This document shows, one piece after another, positions 12,060 to 22,261 of a DNA stretch of 64,000 nt. Source of the DNA: Norana najaformis. Taxonomy: Eukaryota; Annelida; Clitellata; Crassiclitellata; Hormogastridae. Every line of letters begins with the position of its first letter. Positions within the stretch are counted from its first letter, which is position 1. Made by a program: the position numbers and the translations under genes. The notes under the pieces are model-generated. The model ran no database searches, was not told the DNA's origin, and worked only from the letters and a program-made list of their open reading frames with translations. The DNA lies in assembly GCA_964023275.1 (NCBI GenBank), contig OZ029915.1, forward strand, positions 39,496,238 to 39,560,237, given 5' to 3'.

Positions 12060-12392
12060 ACTGTTGCTCAGATCTGAGTCTCAAATCCAACATCATAATC
12101 ATAAACTTCAGATTTCTACAGCGCCCAATGAAAGCTAAGTCGCGGGAACCAGCTTATTCACAGGCACTCAATCGAAACAAAATATTTAGGTAGAAGACTT
12201 AAAACAGTCAAGATAAAGACCCAACAGTCAGGAGGCAGGCAGTCAGATGGTTATGGTGGATGGTGTTTGGAATTAGAGCGGCAAGACAGATTAGGAGATG
12301 AATCATGATAGGACATCCCAGAAGTGAGACGAAGGGGAGGTGCTCATCTCCTTTTCTTCACTCTTGAGCCGGCAATGGACGAATCCCAATGT
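12060..12392 (-). repeat. SINE family C, 3' portion (split by LINE)
   Basis: Shares GATTTCTACAGCGCCC, AAAGCTAAGTCGCGGGAACC and CAGTCAG...GG.GGTGTTTGGAATTAGA with 2850-3095, and GAGACG...GGTGCTCAT.TCC...GCAATGGACGAATCCCAA with 34010-34080. The continuation (GGGGCCAG.GCATCGCAGG) is found only at 13298, beyond the LINE, so one SINE copy was interrupted. Confidence 0.7.
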
Positions 12393-13292
12393 TATTTACA
12401 GGGTTGGGCCAGCAACAGAGAAAGCACGACGCTGCATGGTCGAGGTGCGAGCGCGAGGCACTAGTTGATTACCACTAGCAGCGGAGCGAAGAGAAGCACG
12501 TCCCAAATTGGACCGGACAGGAAGGCAAAGCTCCCTCAAGTAAGAGGGGGCAATACCCAACAAGGAGTTCCAAAAAAAAGACGATGACCCTATAGGAAAC
12601 CAGTGCAACTCATCTCGCATGAAATCAGAGACATGACCAAACATAGAGATGCCACCAATAAGCCGTGCAGCCGCCCGCAACACACGTTCCAGGCACAAAA
12701 GCCGTACATCAGGGAGTCCAACATATAAAGAAAAGCAGTAATCCAACCGACTAGTGACAAATGCATGAACCAGAGTCTTAGATGAGGTGACTGAGAGAGA
12801 ACGTGAGACAACACGAAGTTGCCGTAGCAACTACGACAAAGACGATGTGTCTAAGCCTTAAAAGAGAGCTCCTGATCCAACTCAATGCCAAGGTCATAAA
12901 CAGTGACTGAGAAGGTGATGTGAGGAAACTCTAAATGTAGTACAGGTAGATTGATTTTAGCCAATTGCTGCCTAGTGTCCAACCAAATATATTGAGTCTT
13001 GGAAGGATTCAATCTCAATCGATTTGAAGACATCCAAGCCACAAGGGAGTCAGAAGCACAACACATAGCTCGAACAGCAGCTGCAGCATCAGAAGCAGAA
13101 CAATGAACATAGACCTGCACATCGTCGGCATAGGACTGGCTTGAAACCGAGCACGCAGCTAGCAAAGAGCCAAGGTCAGCAGGAAAACAGTATATAAAGC
13201 AAGGGACCCAAAACTGACTCCTGAGGCAATCCAAACAAGGAAGGAACCCAAGGTGAGCGGGATGGGCCATAAACCACACAGAGCATGCACTC
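12393..13292 (-). mobile_element. CR1/L2-like LINE, 5'-truncated, inserted in a SINE
   Basis: The minus strand encodes the second half of a reverse transcriptase: a degraded palm segment, then SQSYADDVQVYVH (the YADD catalytic box), MSSNRLRLNPSKTQYIWL, LGIELDQELSF, and the C-terminal FVTSRLDYCFSLYVGLP...VLRAAARLIGG...LHWFPI domain. Frames change upstream of YADD and between the two longest open frames, so it is inactive. The 3' end (CCCTGTAAATAAC on the minus strand) abuts the split SINE at 12393. 5' truncation plus insertion is the usual target-primed reverse transcription outcome. Confidence 0.85.
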
Positions 13293-13480
13293 TAGACATG
13301 GGGCCAGCGCATCGCAGGGCTTGCCATTTATTTCCCAGCTTACTCCAGTACCAAATTCTACTGCTTGGTGACCGAGGCAGGATGTGCACGAACAGCTTGG
13401 CCACAGTCACCGCAGGGAGTCAAACCTGCAACTGCATAATCATTGACACTTTACCAATAGACCACCGTGCCGCCTAATAC
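13293..13480 (-). repeat. SINE family C, tRNA-derived head portion
   Basis: On the minus strand the sequence begins CGGCACGGTGGTCTATTGGT (A box TGGTCTATTGG), then GTTGCAGGTTTGACTCCC (B box), followed by a body that matches 34080-34190 (CAGCTTA.......CAAG.CCTGCGATGC.CTGGCCCC in reverse). This gives the family its orientation and pol III origin. Confidence 0.7.
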
Positions 13481-13689
13481 TGAATATTTACTAAAAAACT
13501 TCTGTTTCCCATTAAGAACTTACCTAGTAACGTTTAAATTCTAAATTTTGCTGGTCACACGCAGGCTTCTAGATGTTGCAAGCCAAAATCCTTTACAATG
13601 GTCATTTATATTGTTTTCAGTTGAAACCTTGGACTAATATGCTGTAATGTGCTATTTCTGACATCAGCGGCTTGTTCGACAGTACTTAC

Positions 13690-13858
13690 TCTTCTGAGAG
13701 TTCTTCTGAGAGATCGACATGGAATTCAGGTCCTCAGAACCAGTCACTTTATTTTCAAGATTAGTGAGATTAGTCTTCTCACAAATCTGCTGCATGGCTA
13801 CTTCTGAACACAGAGTCGCATGATCAGCGCCTTCATGACCACAGGTCTCTGAAGCAAC
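13690..13858 (-). CDS. p97/VCP-like gene, exon for D1 small domain
   Basis: A 169-nt exon, acceptor TTGTCACAG and donor AGA|GTAAGT on the minus strand. It encodes VASETCGHEGADHATLCSEV, then AMQQICEKTNL...LEN and ending NSMSISQKNSQK. The p97 D1 small domain reads [28 protein letters not shown]...DLED and NSLAVTMDDFR at the same spacing. Open throughout, but D1 sensor residues are partly changed. It starts in phase 0, matching the preceding exon, and ends in phase 1, which does not fit the phase-0 start of the D2 exon found at 10914 on the other strand. That mismatch agrees with a broken or rearranged gene. Confidence 0.78.
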
Positions 13859-14192
13859 CTGTGACAAAAAGAATTCTTCTACATTACAATCAGCAAGTAA
13901 TAAGAAACCAAGCATCTTTGGACCATGAAACTGCACAGGATAATGCTGTACATGCGTGCCACATTTACTAGCAGCATATGAGAAGCTCTTAAAATCAGAT
14001 CATAGATAGAATATAAACACGTTAAATGCAGCAACTGGTTTATTAAAAGATCTTTAACAGAAACTGATGCTGAACAAATTTTGCTACTTAAAAACAAGAA
14101 ATTTTAAAATCTAAACACAAAACCACAAAGAAATCAAAGGCCACAACTATAATAACTTTTAAAGATGCTGATATGAACCAGCATTGACTTGC
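13859..14192 (-). other. GC-AG intron of the p97-like locus
   Basis: A 334-base intron. The donor reads CAG|GCAAGT, a non-canonical GC donor with otherwise ideal consensus, and the acceptor TTTTTGTCACAG is ordinary. Both flanking exons are phase 0. Confidence 0.65.
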
Positions 14193-14300
14193 CTGCTCCA
14201 GATCAACACCAGTTGCAGGCGTCACGTTTTCAGTGTTGAAATGAAGAATTCCCAATGTGACCACTCCTGTCTGGAGCTTCACTGGCAAATTCCAACTTTC
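14193..14300 (-). CDS. p97/VCP-like gene, exon for D1 core-to-lid junction
   Basis: A 108-nt exon (36 codons) between acceptor GTTTTTAG and a GC donor. It encodes LQTGVVTLGILHFNTENVTP and then ATGVDLEQ, matching p97 D1 [26 protein letters not shown]. The upstream part (ESWNLPVK) does not resemble the conserved RFDREVDIGIPD that should precede it, so the exon start is degraded or taken from former intron. Exons for the N domain and the D1 ATPase core are not found in the next 1.2 kb upstream, where a gypsy LTR begins; the locus may be a 5'-truncated duplicate. Confidence 0.68.
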
Positions 14301-14467
14301 CTAAAAACAATGAATTGTTTTATAAAGACTTATTTTTTTGCAAGCTTCAACAAAAAAAGACCTGACAGAATTTTGTAGAACTATAAACTTAACAAACAAA
14401 ATATCAGAAACTTTGTGCCTTAATTTGTGGGGCATGGCAAACGCCTTAGTGTTAGCAAATTCACTGG

Positions 14468-15589
14468 TGTCACTGGCATAGCTGACATTCTTTTATAGCC
14501 CTTTAGGAGTGACACAAAATCGTTCGTTCGACAGGGGGGGTGAGTTCGGCCTGGCCTGTGTGACCCAGGACTTAAAAGGCTGACGTCGAGGACGGCGAGG
14601 CGCAGACCGTTGACTTAGGCGAGGACGGCGAGGCACAGACCGAGGCGAAGACGTCGAAGACTGCGTCCAGGCGGAGACGGCAGACCCAGGCGTAGACCGT
14701 CGACTCGGGCGAGGCACCGACCGTCAAGGCGGAGTCGGTGACCGAGGCGAAGACGTCGAAGACTGCGTCCAGGCGGAGACGGCAGACCCAGGCGTAGACC
14801 GTCGACTCGGGCGAGGCACCGACCGTCAAGGCGGAGTCGGTGACCGAGGCGAAGACGTCGAAGACTGCGTCCAGGCGGAGACGGCAGACCCAGGCGTAGA
14901 CCGTCGACTCGGGCGAGGCACCGACCGTCAAGGCGGAGTCGGTGACCGAGGCGAAGACGTCGAAGACTGCGTCCAAGCGGAGACGGCAGACCCAGGCGTA
15001 GACCGTCGACTCGGGCGAGGCACCGACCGTCAAGGCGGAGTCGGTGACCGAGGGGAAGACGTCGAAGACTGCGTCCAGGCGGAGACGGCAGACCCAGGCG
15101 TAGACCGTCGACTCGGGCGAGGCACCGACCGTCAAGGCGGAGTCGGTGACCGAGGGGAAGACGTCGAAGACTGCGTCCAGGCGGAGACGGCAGACCCAGG
15201 CGTAGACCGTCGACTCGGGCGAGGCACCGACCGTCAAGGCGGAGTCGGTGACCGAGGGGAAGACGTCGAAGACTGCGTCCAGGCGGAGACGGCAGACCCA
15301 GGCGTAGACCGTCGACTCGGGCGAGGCACCGACCGTCAAGGCGGAGTCGGTGACCGAGGGGAAGACGTCGAAGACTGCGTCCAGGCGGAGACGGTAGACC
15401 CAGGCGTCGAAGACCTGTGTATGCAACATGCACAAAATTAAGTCATTCTCCCTTCGTTCGTCGTTCCTCGGGTAAGTATAGCGCCTCTGGCAACTCAATT
15501 AAAGGTGTGACGAAAGTTTGATGCAGAAATAATTCAAAAGCACTCGGCAGGCGGCGGTACCGAGGCTTAGAAGTCACAGTTTTGTGACA
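14468..15589 (-). repeat. presumed 3' LTR of the gypsy element
   Basis: On the minus strand, just after the polymerase frame, a purine-rich GGCGGCGGGAAGA is followed by TGTCACAAAACTGTGAC, the expected polypurine tract and LTR start (15589). The other end is uncertain; TGTCAC at 14468 would give a matching inverted terminus. The 5' LTR is missing, so this cannot be confirmed by self-comparison. The 102-bp array lies inside it. Confidence 0.45.
14645..15415 (-). repeat. 102-bp GC-rich minisatellite, about eight units
   Basis: The GACTGCGTCCA start recurs at 14659, 14761, 14863, 14965, 15067, 15169, 15271 and 15373, exactly 102 bases apart. Units are almost identical; some read CCGAGGCGAAG and others CCGAGGGGAAG, dividing the array into two blocks. 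Because 102 is divisible by three, two long minus-strand frames (308 and 272 residues, 34-residue periods) stay open; these are probably a by-product, not a protein. Confidence 0.95.
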
Positions 15590-15613
15590 TCTTCCCGCCG
15601 CCAGGGGGCGAAC

Positions 15614-18600
15614 TCAGCAGTACTTGTAGCTGCTGGAACTTTCAACATTGTAGTTATTGAGCGCATAGCAAAATCGGTCTGGTTTTCGAATCTGACGCTT
15701 GGGTCTTCCTTCGGCTTCTCTGAGATGTAGCGAATCGTCCTTCTCCTCGTCCCTGTCGTGCGTAGTTTCTTCATCTCCGGACCCATCATCAGAAGATTGG
15801 TCCAGGCTGAGAGCACGTCGCCGGGAACCAGTTGGCTGAACAGACTGCTCTCCACCATCGAGCCAGCTGTGAAGACCAGGTGTGTAGCACGGTTTCAGCT
15901 TGTCAACATGCACAATCGTGGGTTTACTCCGCCGGCTACGCTGGATTTCCACGTTGACGTCGCTTATTTCCCTGGTCACCAGAAACGGTCCGTGGTAGAA
16001 GCTGGTCCATTTCGCGCTTCGGCCAGGAAGACGTCGATGAATCAGGCACCACACCCAGGTTCCTTTTGGAAAAGTGAGAGGGCGAGTTTTCATATTATAG
16101 CGTAACTTCCTTCTCTCGGCAGCGCGATTGAGGTGCTCCCGTACTAACGAGAAGGCTTCTCGCAGCTGCTCTTGCTGCTCAACAACGAACTCCACGTGGC
16201 TGCGCTGCTCTCCCTCTGTGGGCGGCGGTCCATACACAATATCCGCTGGAATCCTTGCCTCGCGCCCGAACATGAGGAAGTACGGTGTGAAGCCTGTGGA
16301 CTCCTGGATAGACGTTCGATAAGCAAACGCCACAGCCGGCAGCTTATCATCCCAGTCCCGCTGATTATCAGACACCCATTTAGCCAGGAGGGCATTGAGT
16401 GTGCCGTGGAATCTTTCAATGTTGCCGTTGGTAGATGGTTTGTAGGCGGTGGTACGGATCTTGTCTATGGAGAGGGCACGGCAGATCTCTCTAAATAGGT
16501 CGCTCTCGAAGTTCCTACCTTGGTCGGTCAGCAGCTGAAGCGGCAGTCCGTGAGTGCAGAAAACTCGGTCTACAAGAATACGAGCGACGGTTGAGGCCTC
16601 TTGATTCCGCATGGGAAATATCTCCACCCATTTGGTGAAGTGGTCAATCAGCGTGAGGATATACACGTTCCCTTTTGCAGACTTTGGGTGTGGTCCTGTT
16701 ATATCTACGCCAATCCTTTCCCATGGCTCTCCCGTCAACATTGGCTGAAGCCTTCCTTGTCGGTGAGGCCGTGGTCTTTTAAATTTTGCACACTGATCGC
16801 ACTGCAACAAGACCAGGCGAATGTCACGAGACCAACCCCGGCCTCTGCACCTGCCACGTGGCACGTCGTATGCCTAAATGTCCGCCATTCAGCCCGCGAT
16901 GCAGATCGGCCGCCAACTCGCGTCTGTAGGCAAAGGGAACGACTTTCTGCAGGTGGCTACCCCCGCCGATTTTCTCAAACCTCCTGTATAGCACCCCATC
17001 TGTTCCCAACTCTAGTTGGTTGTATTGGCTGCATAATGTTTTCACGTCCGAACTTAGGGCGGTGATATCCTCCGGCCTTGGCTTTGGTGAGCGGTTCTTG
17101 AGCAGATTGTAGACGAACCCGACGTCCATGTCGTCCTGCTGTATCTTTGTCCAGTCGAATGGCCTCGCCAGGTTGTCCGCCCGGGTAGCAGTCGCAGAGA
17201 CGCAAGCCGTGTCGTCCTCGCACGTCGGTCTCCGAGACAGGGCATCGGCGTTGGCGTGCTTAGCACCCGGTCTGTGTTGAATCTCGTAGTCAAATTCTTC
17301 GAGAATCTCTAGCCAACGGGCTTGCTGACCAATCGGCTCGGGGGTCTTTTTAAGCCACTGCAGAGCGGCATGGTCCGTTCTAATGGTGAAAGGCCTTCCC
17401 AGAAGGTATTGTCTAAATTTTTTCACAAATGTGACAAGTGCCAGGAGTTCTTTACGCGTCACATTATAATTCTTCTCATGACGATTGTATAGCTGGCTTG
17501 CGTAACAGATCGGGCGCTCCTCTCCATTCTGTATTTGCGACAGCACGGCCCCGATACCAGCATCGGAGGCATCACAATCCAAGATGTAGCGATCTTCTGC
17601 GGTCGGTAAGGCCAGCACGTCCGTTCCAACAAGCGCCGACTTGAGGGTGTCAAAAGCCTTTTGACACTCGTCTGTCCATAAAAAGCGGGCGCCTTTCTTG
17701 GTGAGTGCGTGTAGAGGCGCAGCAATATCAGAAAACCTCGGGACGAAACGCCTATAGTATTGGCAAAGACCGACAAAGGCCCTGCTTTGACGGAGGTTTA
17801 ACGGCGTTGGCCAGTCTCGAATGGCGGCGATCTTGTCGGGATCCGTCCCTACGCCGTCTTTGCCAATAGCAAAGCCCAGAAAGGACACCTTTTGCCGGAG
17901 CAGATGACACTTTGACGGCTTCAATTTCAGGTTAGCTTCCCGTAGTCGCCCGAGAAGTTTGTCCAGTCGTTCAAGGTGGGTCTGAGTATCCTTGCTGAAA
18001 ACGATAATGTCGTCTAAATAGACCAAGCACGTCTCGTAGTTCAGCCCCGCCATCACCATGTCCATCAGCCTCTGAAAGGTTGCCGGAGCGTTGCACAGAC
18101 CGAACGGCATTCTAGGAAAACGGAATGTCCCTCGATGGCAAATGAAGGTGGTTTTGTTAGCGTCTCTCGGATCGACGGCCACCTGATGAAATCCCGAGCG
18201 GAGATCAAATGTACTAAACCAAAGAGATCCGGAAAGGGCATCAATACAGGTGTCGATGCGAGGCAGAGGATATGCATCCTTCTTTGTAAGGTCATTCAGT
18301 CTCCGGTAATCAACGCAGAAACGAATGCTGCCATCTTTTTTCTTCACCAGTACGATGTTGGACGCCCACTCGCTCTGACAAGGCTCGATAACTCCTTGCT
18401 TCTGCATGTCGGTCAACAGCCTCTCCAAATCGGGCAGATGAGCACGTGGTTGCTGTCTCAACGGCTGCCGAAACGGTCGACCGTCTCCGGTATCGATCCT
18501 ATGGGTCACAATCTCTGTGTGGCCAAGGTCGAACTCATCGCGGGAGAAAACATCAGAATACTTGTAGAGGAGCTGTTTCAGGGCGTCCTTAACTTCGCCG

Positions 18601-18872
18601 GAAACAGCCTCATCAATGCCATCAAGGATAGGTGTAATGTGACCTACCTCAGTATCCTGCGCGACTTCTTCAACGGCAGGCAGCATAGTGACGTTCTGGA
18701 GACCACCTACAGTCCGTCCTTCAGAAAGGTGGATTGGGTTGCAAGTGACATTGCAAACTCGGACGCCAATATTGCGGGACCCTGGGTCGACAAGAGTTCG
18801 CGCCACCAAAAGTCCCGATTCTGGTTCGGTTGGGACGGTACTCCATATTAACTTTTGTATGCATGTATACAT
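15614..18872 (-). pseudogene. pol: Ty3/gypsy polymerase (RT, RNase H, integrase), 5'-truncated
   Basis: Two overlapping minus-strand frames. The first (18872-16824, 682 residues) has a reverse transcriptase with FDLRSGFHQV, FPRMPFGLCNAPATFQ and catalytic YLDD at about residues 285-288, then an RNase H with DCDAS near 432 and a TDHAALQWL segment, and an integrase zinc-finger remnant. The second (16864-15614, 416 residues) has the integrase core with D54, D114 and E150 (D-35-E spacing) and a basic C-terminus. The frame changes inside the zinc-binding region, so a continuous polymerase is not encoded. Gag, protease and the 5' LTR are absent: recognisable sequence stops near 18850. Domain order RT-RH-IN is that of Ty3/gypsy (Metaviridae). 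No envelope-like frame is present. It sits upstream (minus sense) of the p97-like exons. Confidence 0.93.
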
Positions 18873-18956
18873 GGATTTATGCTAGAACAGTCAAACTGCA
18901 ACATTCAGAGCTGGCTATGGGTAGGGTAAGAAAAAGGAAGTCAATAATGCTTCACA

Positions 18957-19785
18957 CCAGTGGTTAGTGACGTTTTCACTAAAAATAACAATAACTTAAT
19001 GTTAACATAAAACTTAAGCTTTTCATTGACTATAACTAAATCTAAGGCAAAAACGATAATGAAATAAAAACTAACTCAGTTGTTAAACTATAACCAATAC
19101 TAAAACTCATGGTGCTAAACATAATGAAGATACATAACGAAAACTAATGACTCTGTTGGACAAGAAACAGTTGGGGAAGCTATGCCAAGCCTCCCACAGA
19201 GCAATTATTGCCCTTCAAAAGGCAGCATCTGAAGACAAGGAATGCAGGCGATGAGTAGCACAGACAGCAGCCATCAAAAGGCATCGTGTTATTCCATGCT
19301 GAACCAGAGACAGAATCCTGAAATACATTTCTTCAGGTCAGATAAGCTTAAACAGATGTGCTATGAGAATGACGATTCTCTTGCTTGGTGGCATGTACAG
19401 TCCAGCAAATTCAAACAAGTAGGTCCATTTGCTATTGAAATTTTGGCTGTCCCAGCCTCAAAAGCTATTGTCGAAAGAATGTTCTCACTGTGTGGAGACT
19501 TTTCTTCAGGAAAATGGAATCGTGCCTTAAAGATGTTTGAAAGAGACCATTCTTAAAATTAAATTTGAAGCTATTTTCAAAATGACTTAAATTAAGGACT
19601 GTTAAGAAGCCCAAACAACTATAACTAAAACTATAATAACTAAAACTGAAATGCTTTAGGTTTTAATAACTATAATTAAAACTAGAGAAATAATGATAAC
19701 TAATTATAACTAATACTCACAATGTCAAAATAAATAACTATAACTAAAACTAAAACAGATAACTAAAGCTTCACTAGCCATGGTT
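18957..19785 (+). mobile_element. hAT DNA transposon, internally deleted
   Basis: Imperfect terminal inverted repeats TGGTTAGTGACGTTTT (18961) and, reversed, TGGCTAGTGAAGCTTT (ends 19780) agree at 13 of 16 bases, and are flanked by 8-bp near-duplicates gcttcaca (18949-18956) and gcttctca (19786-19793). An 8-bp target duplication and a CAGTGG-type terminus are hAT hallmarks. Subterminal regions on both sides are rich in AACTA(T)AACTAAAACT motifs. Boundaries may be off by one base. Confidence 0.78.
19242..19556 (+). pseudogene. hAT transposase C-terminal dimerisation domain
   Basis: The frame contains DDSLAWWHVQSSKFKQVG, then AVPASKAIVERMFSLCGDF and a stop after ERDHS. This is the hATC dimerisation motif (LAWW...LAVPASSAPVERVFS..G). 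The N-terminal zinc finger and the catalytic RNase H-like part are missing, so it is a remnant inside the 829-bp element. Confidence 0.88.
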
Positions 19786-19801
19786 GCTTCTCAGTGCTAG
19801 C

Positions 19802-19962
19802 TTAAATCACACTGCTCTTCTTCCTCTTATGTATATTGGCGTAGCAAGTCTTAATACCTCTCATGGACTTTGGAGGGCAGTTGCCTTCGCCAACAATTTC
19901 GTAACCAATCCCCAACATCTCTGACTGTGACTTTGGTCTATGTAGAGGCCGATCGTCATCGT
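19802..19962 (-). CDS. last exon of an unknown minus-strand gene
   Basis: A minus-strand acceptor TTTTTTAATAG precedes an open segment DDDDRPLHRPKSQSEMLGIG, continuing GEGNCPPKSMRGIKTCY and ending KRKKSSVI before a TAA at 19802. The regular, polar composition and clean acceptor make it look like a genuine terminal exon. It follows the decayed frame at 20530-21543 on the same strand and is probably its 3' end, though the phases do not join simply. I do not recognise the family. Confidence 0.45.
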
Positions 19963-20099
19963 CTATTAAAAAATTCATAGAAGAAAAGTTAACATAATAA
20001 ACTAAGCACAATAGTGAAGTCATTATGCAAATAACCCAGTGTAGACTACATTCAACAGTGTTATCTGTTAGACAGTGGATGATATATTAGACTATGTAA

Positions 20100-20410
20100 A
20101 TATGGTAAGTTATGTATAGGCATGGTAGTTAATGAATATGCATGGAAAGTTATGCATAGATTTATATTTAGGCACATTTGATTAAGCATGGCAAATTATG
20201 TACAGGCCGGGTAGGTCATATACAGACATGGCAAATAATGCATAGGCATGGTAACTTATGCGTAAGCATGGTAAGTTGTGTATATGCACGGTAACGTATA
20301 GGCATGGCAAGTTAAGCATAAGCATGGTAAGTTGTGTATACGCAAGGTAATGTATAGGCATGGTAAGTTGTGTATAGGCACACCTGTGCATAGGCATGAT
20401 AAGCATGAAT
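20100..20410. repeat. degenerate short tandem repeat, GGCATGGTAAGTT(A/G)TGTATA type
   Basis: Variants of GGCATGGTAAGTTRTGTAT recur about a dozen times with spacing of roughly 18-26 bases; the array is irregular with many substitutions. It yields a low-complexity minus-strand frame (LTMP.HYLAYTQ) that should not be taken as a gene. Confidence 0.8.
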
Positions 20411-20529
20411 GCCTGCTGTCCAGTCTTCTGCATCTTCATGAATCACATTAAGCTATACCTAAAACCCTGTGCGCATGACATGCAACAGCTGTATCTAATA
20501 TAGAATGGGTGTTATTAAGTTATGTATCG

Positions 20530-21543
20530 ACAGAGTCAATTTCAATACCTTTGAGCCAGCAGTTCATAAACTGCATTCCTCTTATGACTGATATCGCATT
20601 TTCCAGCACCTGCTTCGAATTCACCAATAAACTTCACTCCTTCATAACAGTACTTGATCAGACCCTTCTCGTCGTTAGAAGTTTCAACAAATGGGTAATA
20701 TTCTTTTGGAATGACTTGTTTACCAATTCAACTAATACCTTAAAGTGCTTCAAATGGGGTCGGATATCCTCGTCGTCACAAACATCCATTTAGTGCAATG
20801 ACCCAGAGATCACCCAATAATCATCAATAATACACTCTCTTTCTAGACGCTGCAAAGCTGTGATCAAGTATTCTTCTTTCTTTGTCATTCTCTCCAATGA
20901 ACTCTTAAAATCTAATCCATTAACCTCCATAGTTGCACATCTACCTTGAAATCAGTTCATCTAGATGGACTATATCATCAATCACATCTGAGAAATCCCC
21001 AGAATGCAGAAGTAGATTAGACAGATGTGCACAGTAGTTATTTCTTCCCCAAAGGACGTGTGATGCGGCTCTGGCTTGACTGTCTGAGAAAACAGAACAA
21101 TGTATCAACAGTTCCAGTAGATCTTTTGGATCGACATTTCTGACATCCTTCAAAGTAAAGGTCGATGCAAAGGTAACTGTAAAGCACTGTGCATACTGCC
21201 ACCAACTATCGGTCCAACCTTTAAAACTTAACTTGCCAATAGCTGTGTACCGAGCAGTAACACAGCTCTGAGGTTGGCGTTTGGACTTTCGATGACCATG
21301 AAGACGAGGAAACTTTCTCCTAACGAGTTTTTCCAGTTCTACTTTTACAGACAATGAATCACTTTGTTGCAGCAAATATCGTTCAAATTCTTTTTTTACA
21401 TAATGAAATAGTTTTTCTTTTAGGATATATAAGGCAAGTCGACAACACTCACAATTTAGAAAATCGTCTTTAAAGTTTTCAACTTTCAAAAGCTGTTCAT
21501 AGTCATGTTCTAATTCTTCCTTTGTGCCTGTCCTGAAGCTCAT
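20530..21543 (-). pseudogene. decayed gene with possible HEPN-type domain
   Basis: From a Met codon at 21543 the minus strand encodes 200 residues (MSFRTGTKEELEHDYEQLL ... GWTDSWWQYAQCFTVTF ... DLLELLIHCSVF ... LDELISR). Near residues 167-173 the sequence RNNYCAH fits the R-x4-6-H motif of HEPN domains, which are often RNases or scaffold modules in animals; the fold is inferred from this motif and helical character only. After a stop at 20941 the coding signal continues in another frame (SLERMTKKEEYLITALQRLE...DDYWVISGSLH), then a TAA, then CDDEDIRPHLKHFKVLVEL in the same frame, then a third frame (PKEYYPFVETSNDEKGLIKY...HKRNAVYELLAQR) ending at a possible GTATTG donor. Two frameshifts and one nonsense codon in about 1 kb indicate a pseudogene, unless very small introns are involved. 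Confidence 0.6.
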
Positions 21544-22260
21544 TCTACATTGTCATGTTTGGAAAGTCACTATCAGAAAATCAGCAGTTATAAGTATATG
21601 TAAGAATGAACAGCAAAAGAATTCAGCCAACATTAACAATAAGCAAGTTATATCTAATGCCAGTCCATTAAACACTTCAAATCTCACAAGTAAAGTCTTA
21701 AAGCCCAGTGACTTCTATTCCTACTTAACAACACACGAGTCAAAATGTGTTATGGAAGTATACGAAAGGGGAAAGCAACACAGAAGAGAAAGGAGGGGGC
21801 AGTCAGAGCTGGCCTTAGCCTCCTCACAGCCCCGTTCCAGTATATATATTTTGGTGGCCTCTTCCTTCCCCTCCCCCTCCTTTTCCTCCCATTCAGCATT
21901 CTCCAGCTTCATATTGGAGTCACCTGGACTGTACAAGAATGCAAATAAGATATCATTTAGTATGACTAATCAAACACTATTTTAACAACTGGAAAACGGT
22001 GGCCAAGTATTGTTAATTCAAAAAAAAACTGCAGCCCCTAAAATCAGTGGGCCTTTTTGGCTAAGCACCTTGAACTTGGGTAAGCCTGGTTCAGCAGAGA
22101 ACAGGCAGGTAGGTAGAAATATTTCTGCAGTGCACCTGTGATAGGTATCACCAACAAAAGGGGGTGTGTGGAAACCATCTGTTTACCTTTAATATAAATT
22201 CCACCAAGTTCTATCAAGCCTATTTTACATTCTGTAATTCATAAAATGGCATATACAGCA
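21544..22260. other. no gene seen
   Basis: Possible upstream region of the decayed gene. Contains a CCTTCCCCTCCC pyrimidine stretch at about 21862-21900; no exon is supportable. Confidence 0.35.
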
Positions 22261-22261
22261 T

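Noticed and set aside
14572..15498. 308- and 272-residue open frames with 34-residue repeats
   Set aside because: They exist because the 102-bp minisatellite is a multiple of three and GC-rich; two overlapping frames are equally open and the region is inside a presumed LTR.
16601..18851. Plus-strand frames of 65-238 residues across the gypsy region
   Set aside because: Antisense shadows of the minus-strand RT-RNase H-integrase coding sequence.
19802..21543. Missing N-terminal/D1 part of the p97-like gene
   Set aside because: Checked the minus-strand frames here for p97 motifs; none match, so it is treated as a different gene.
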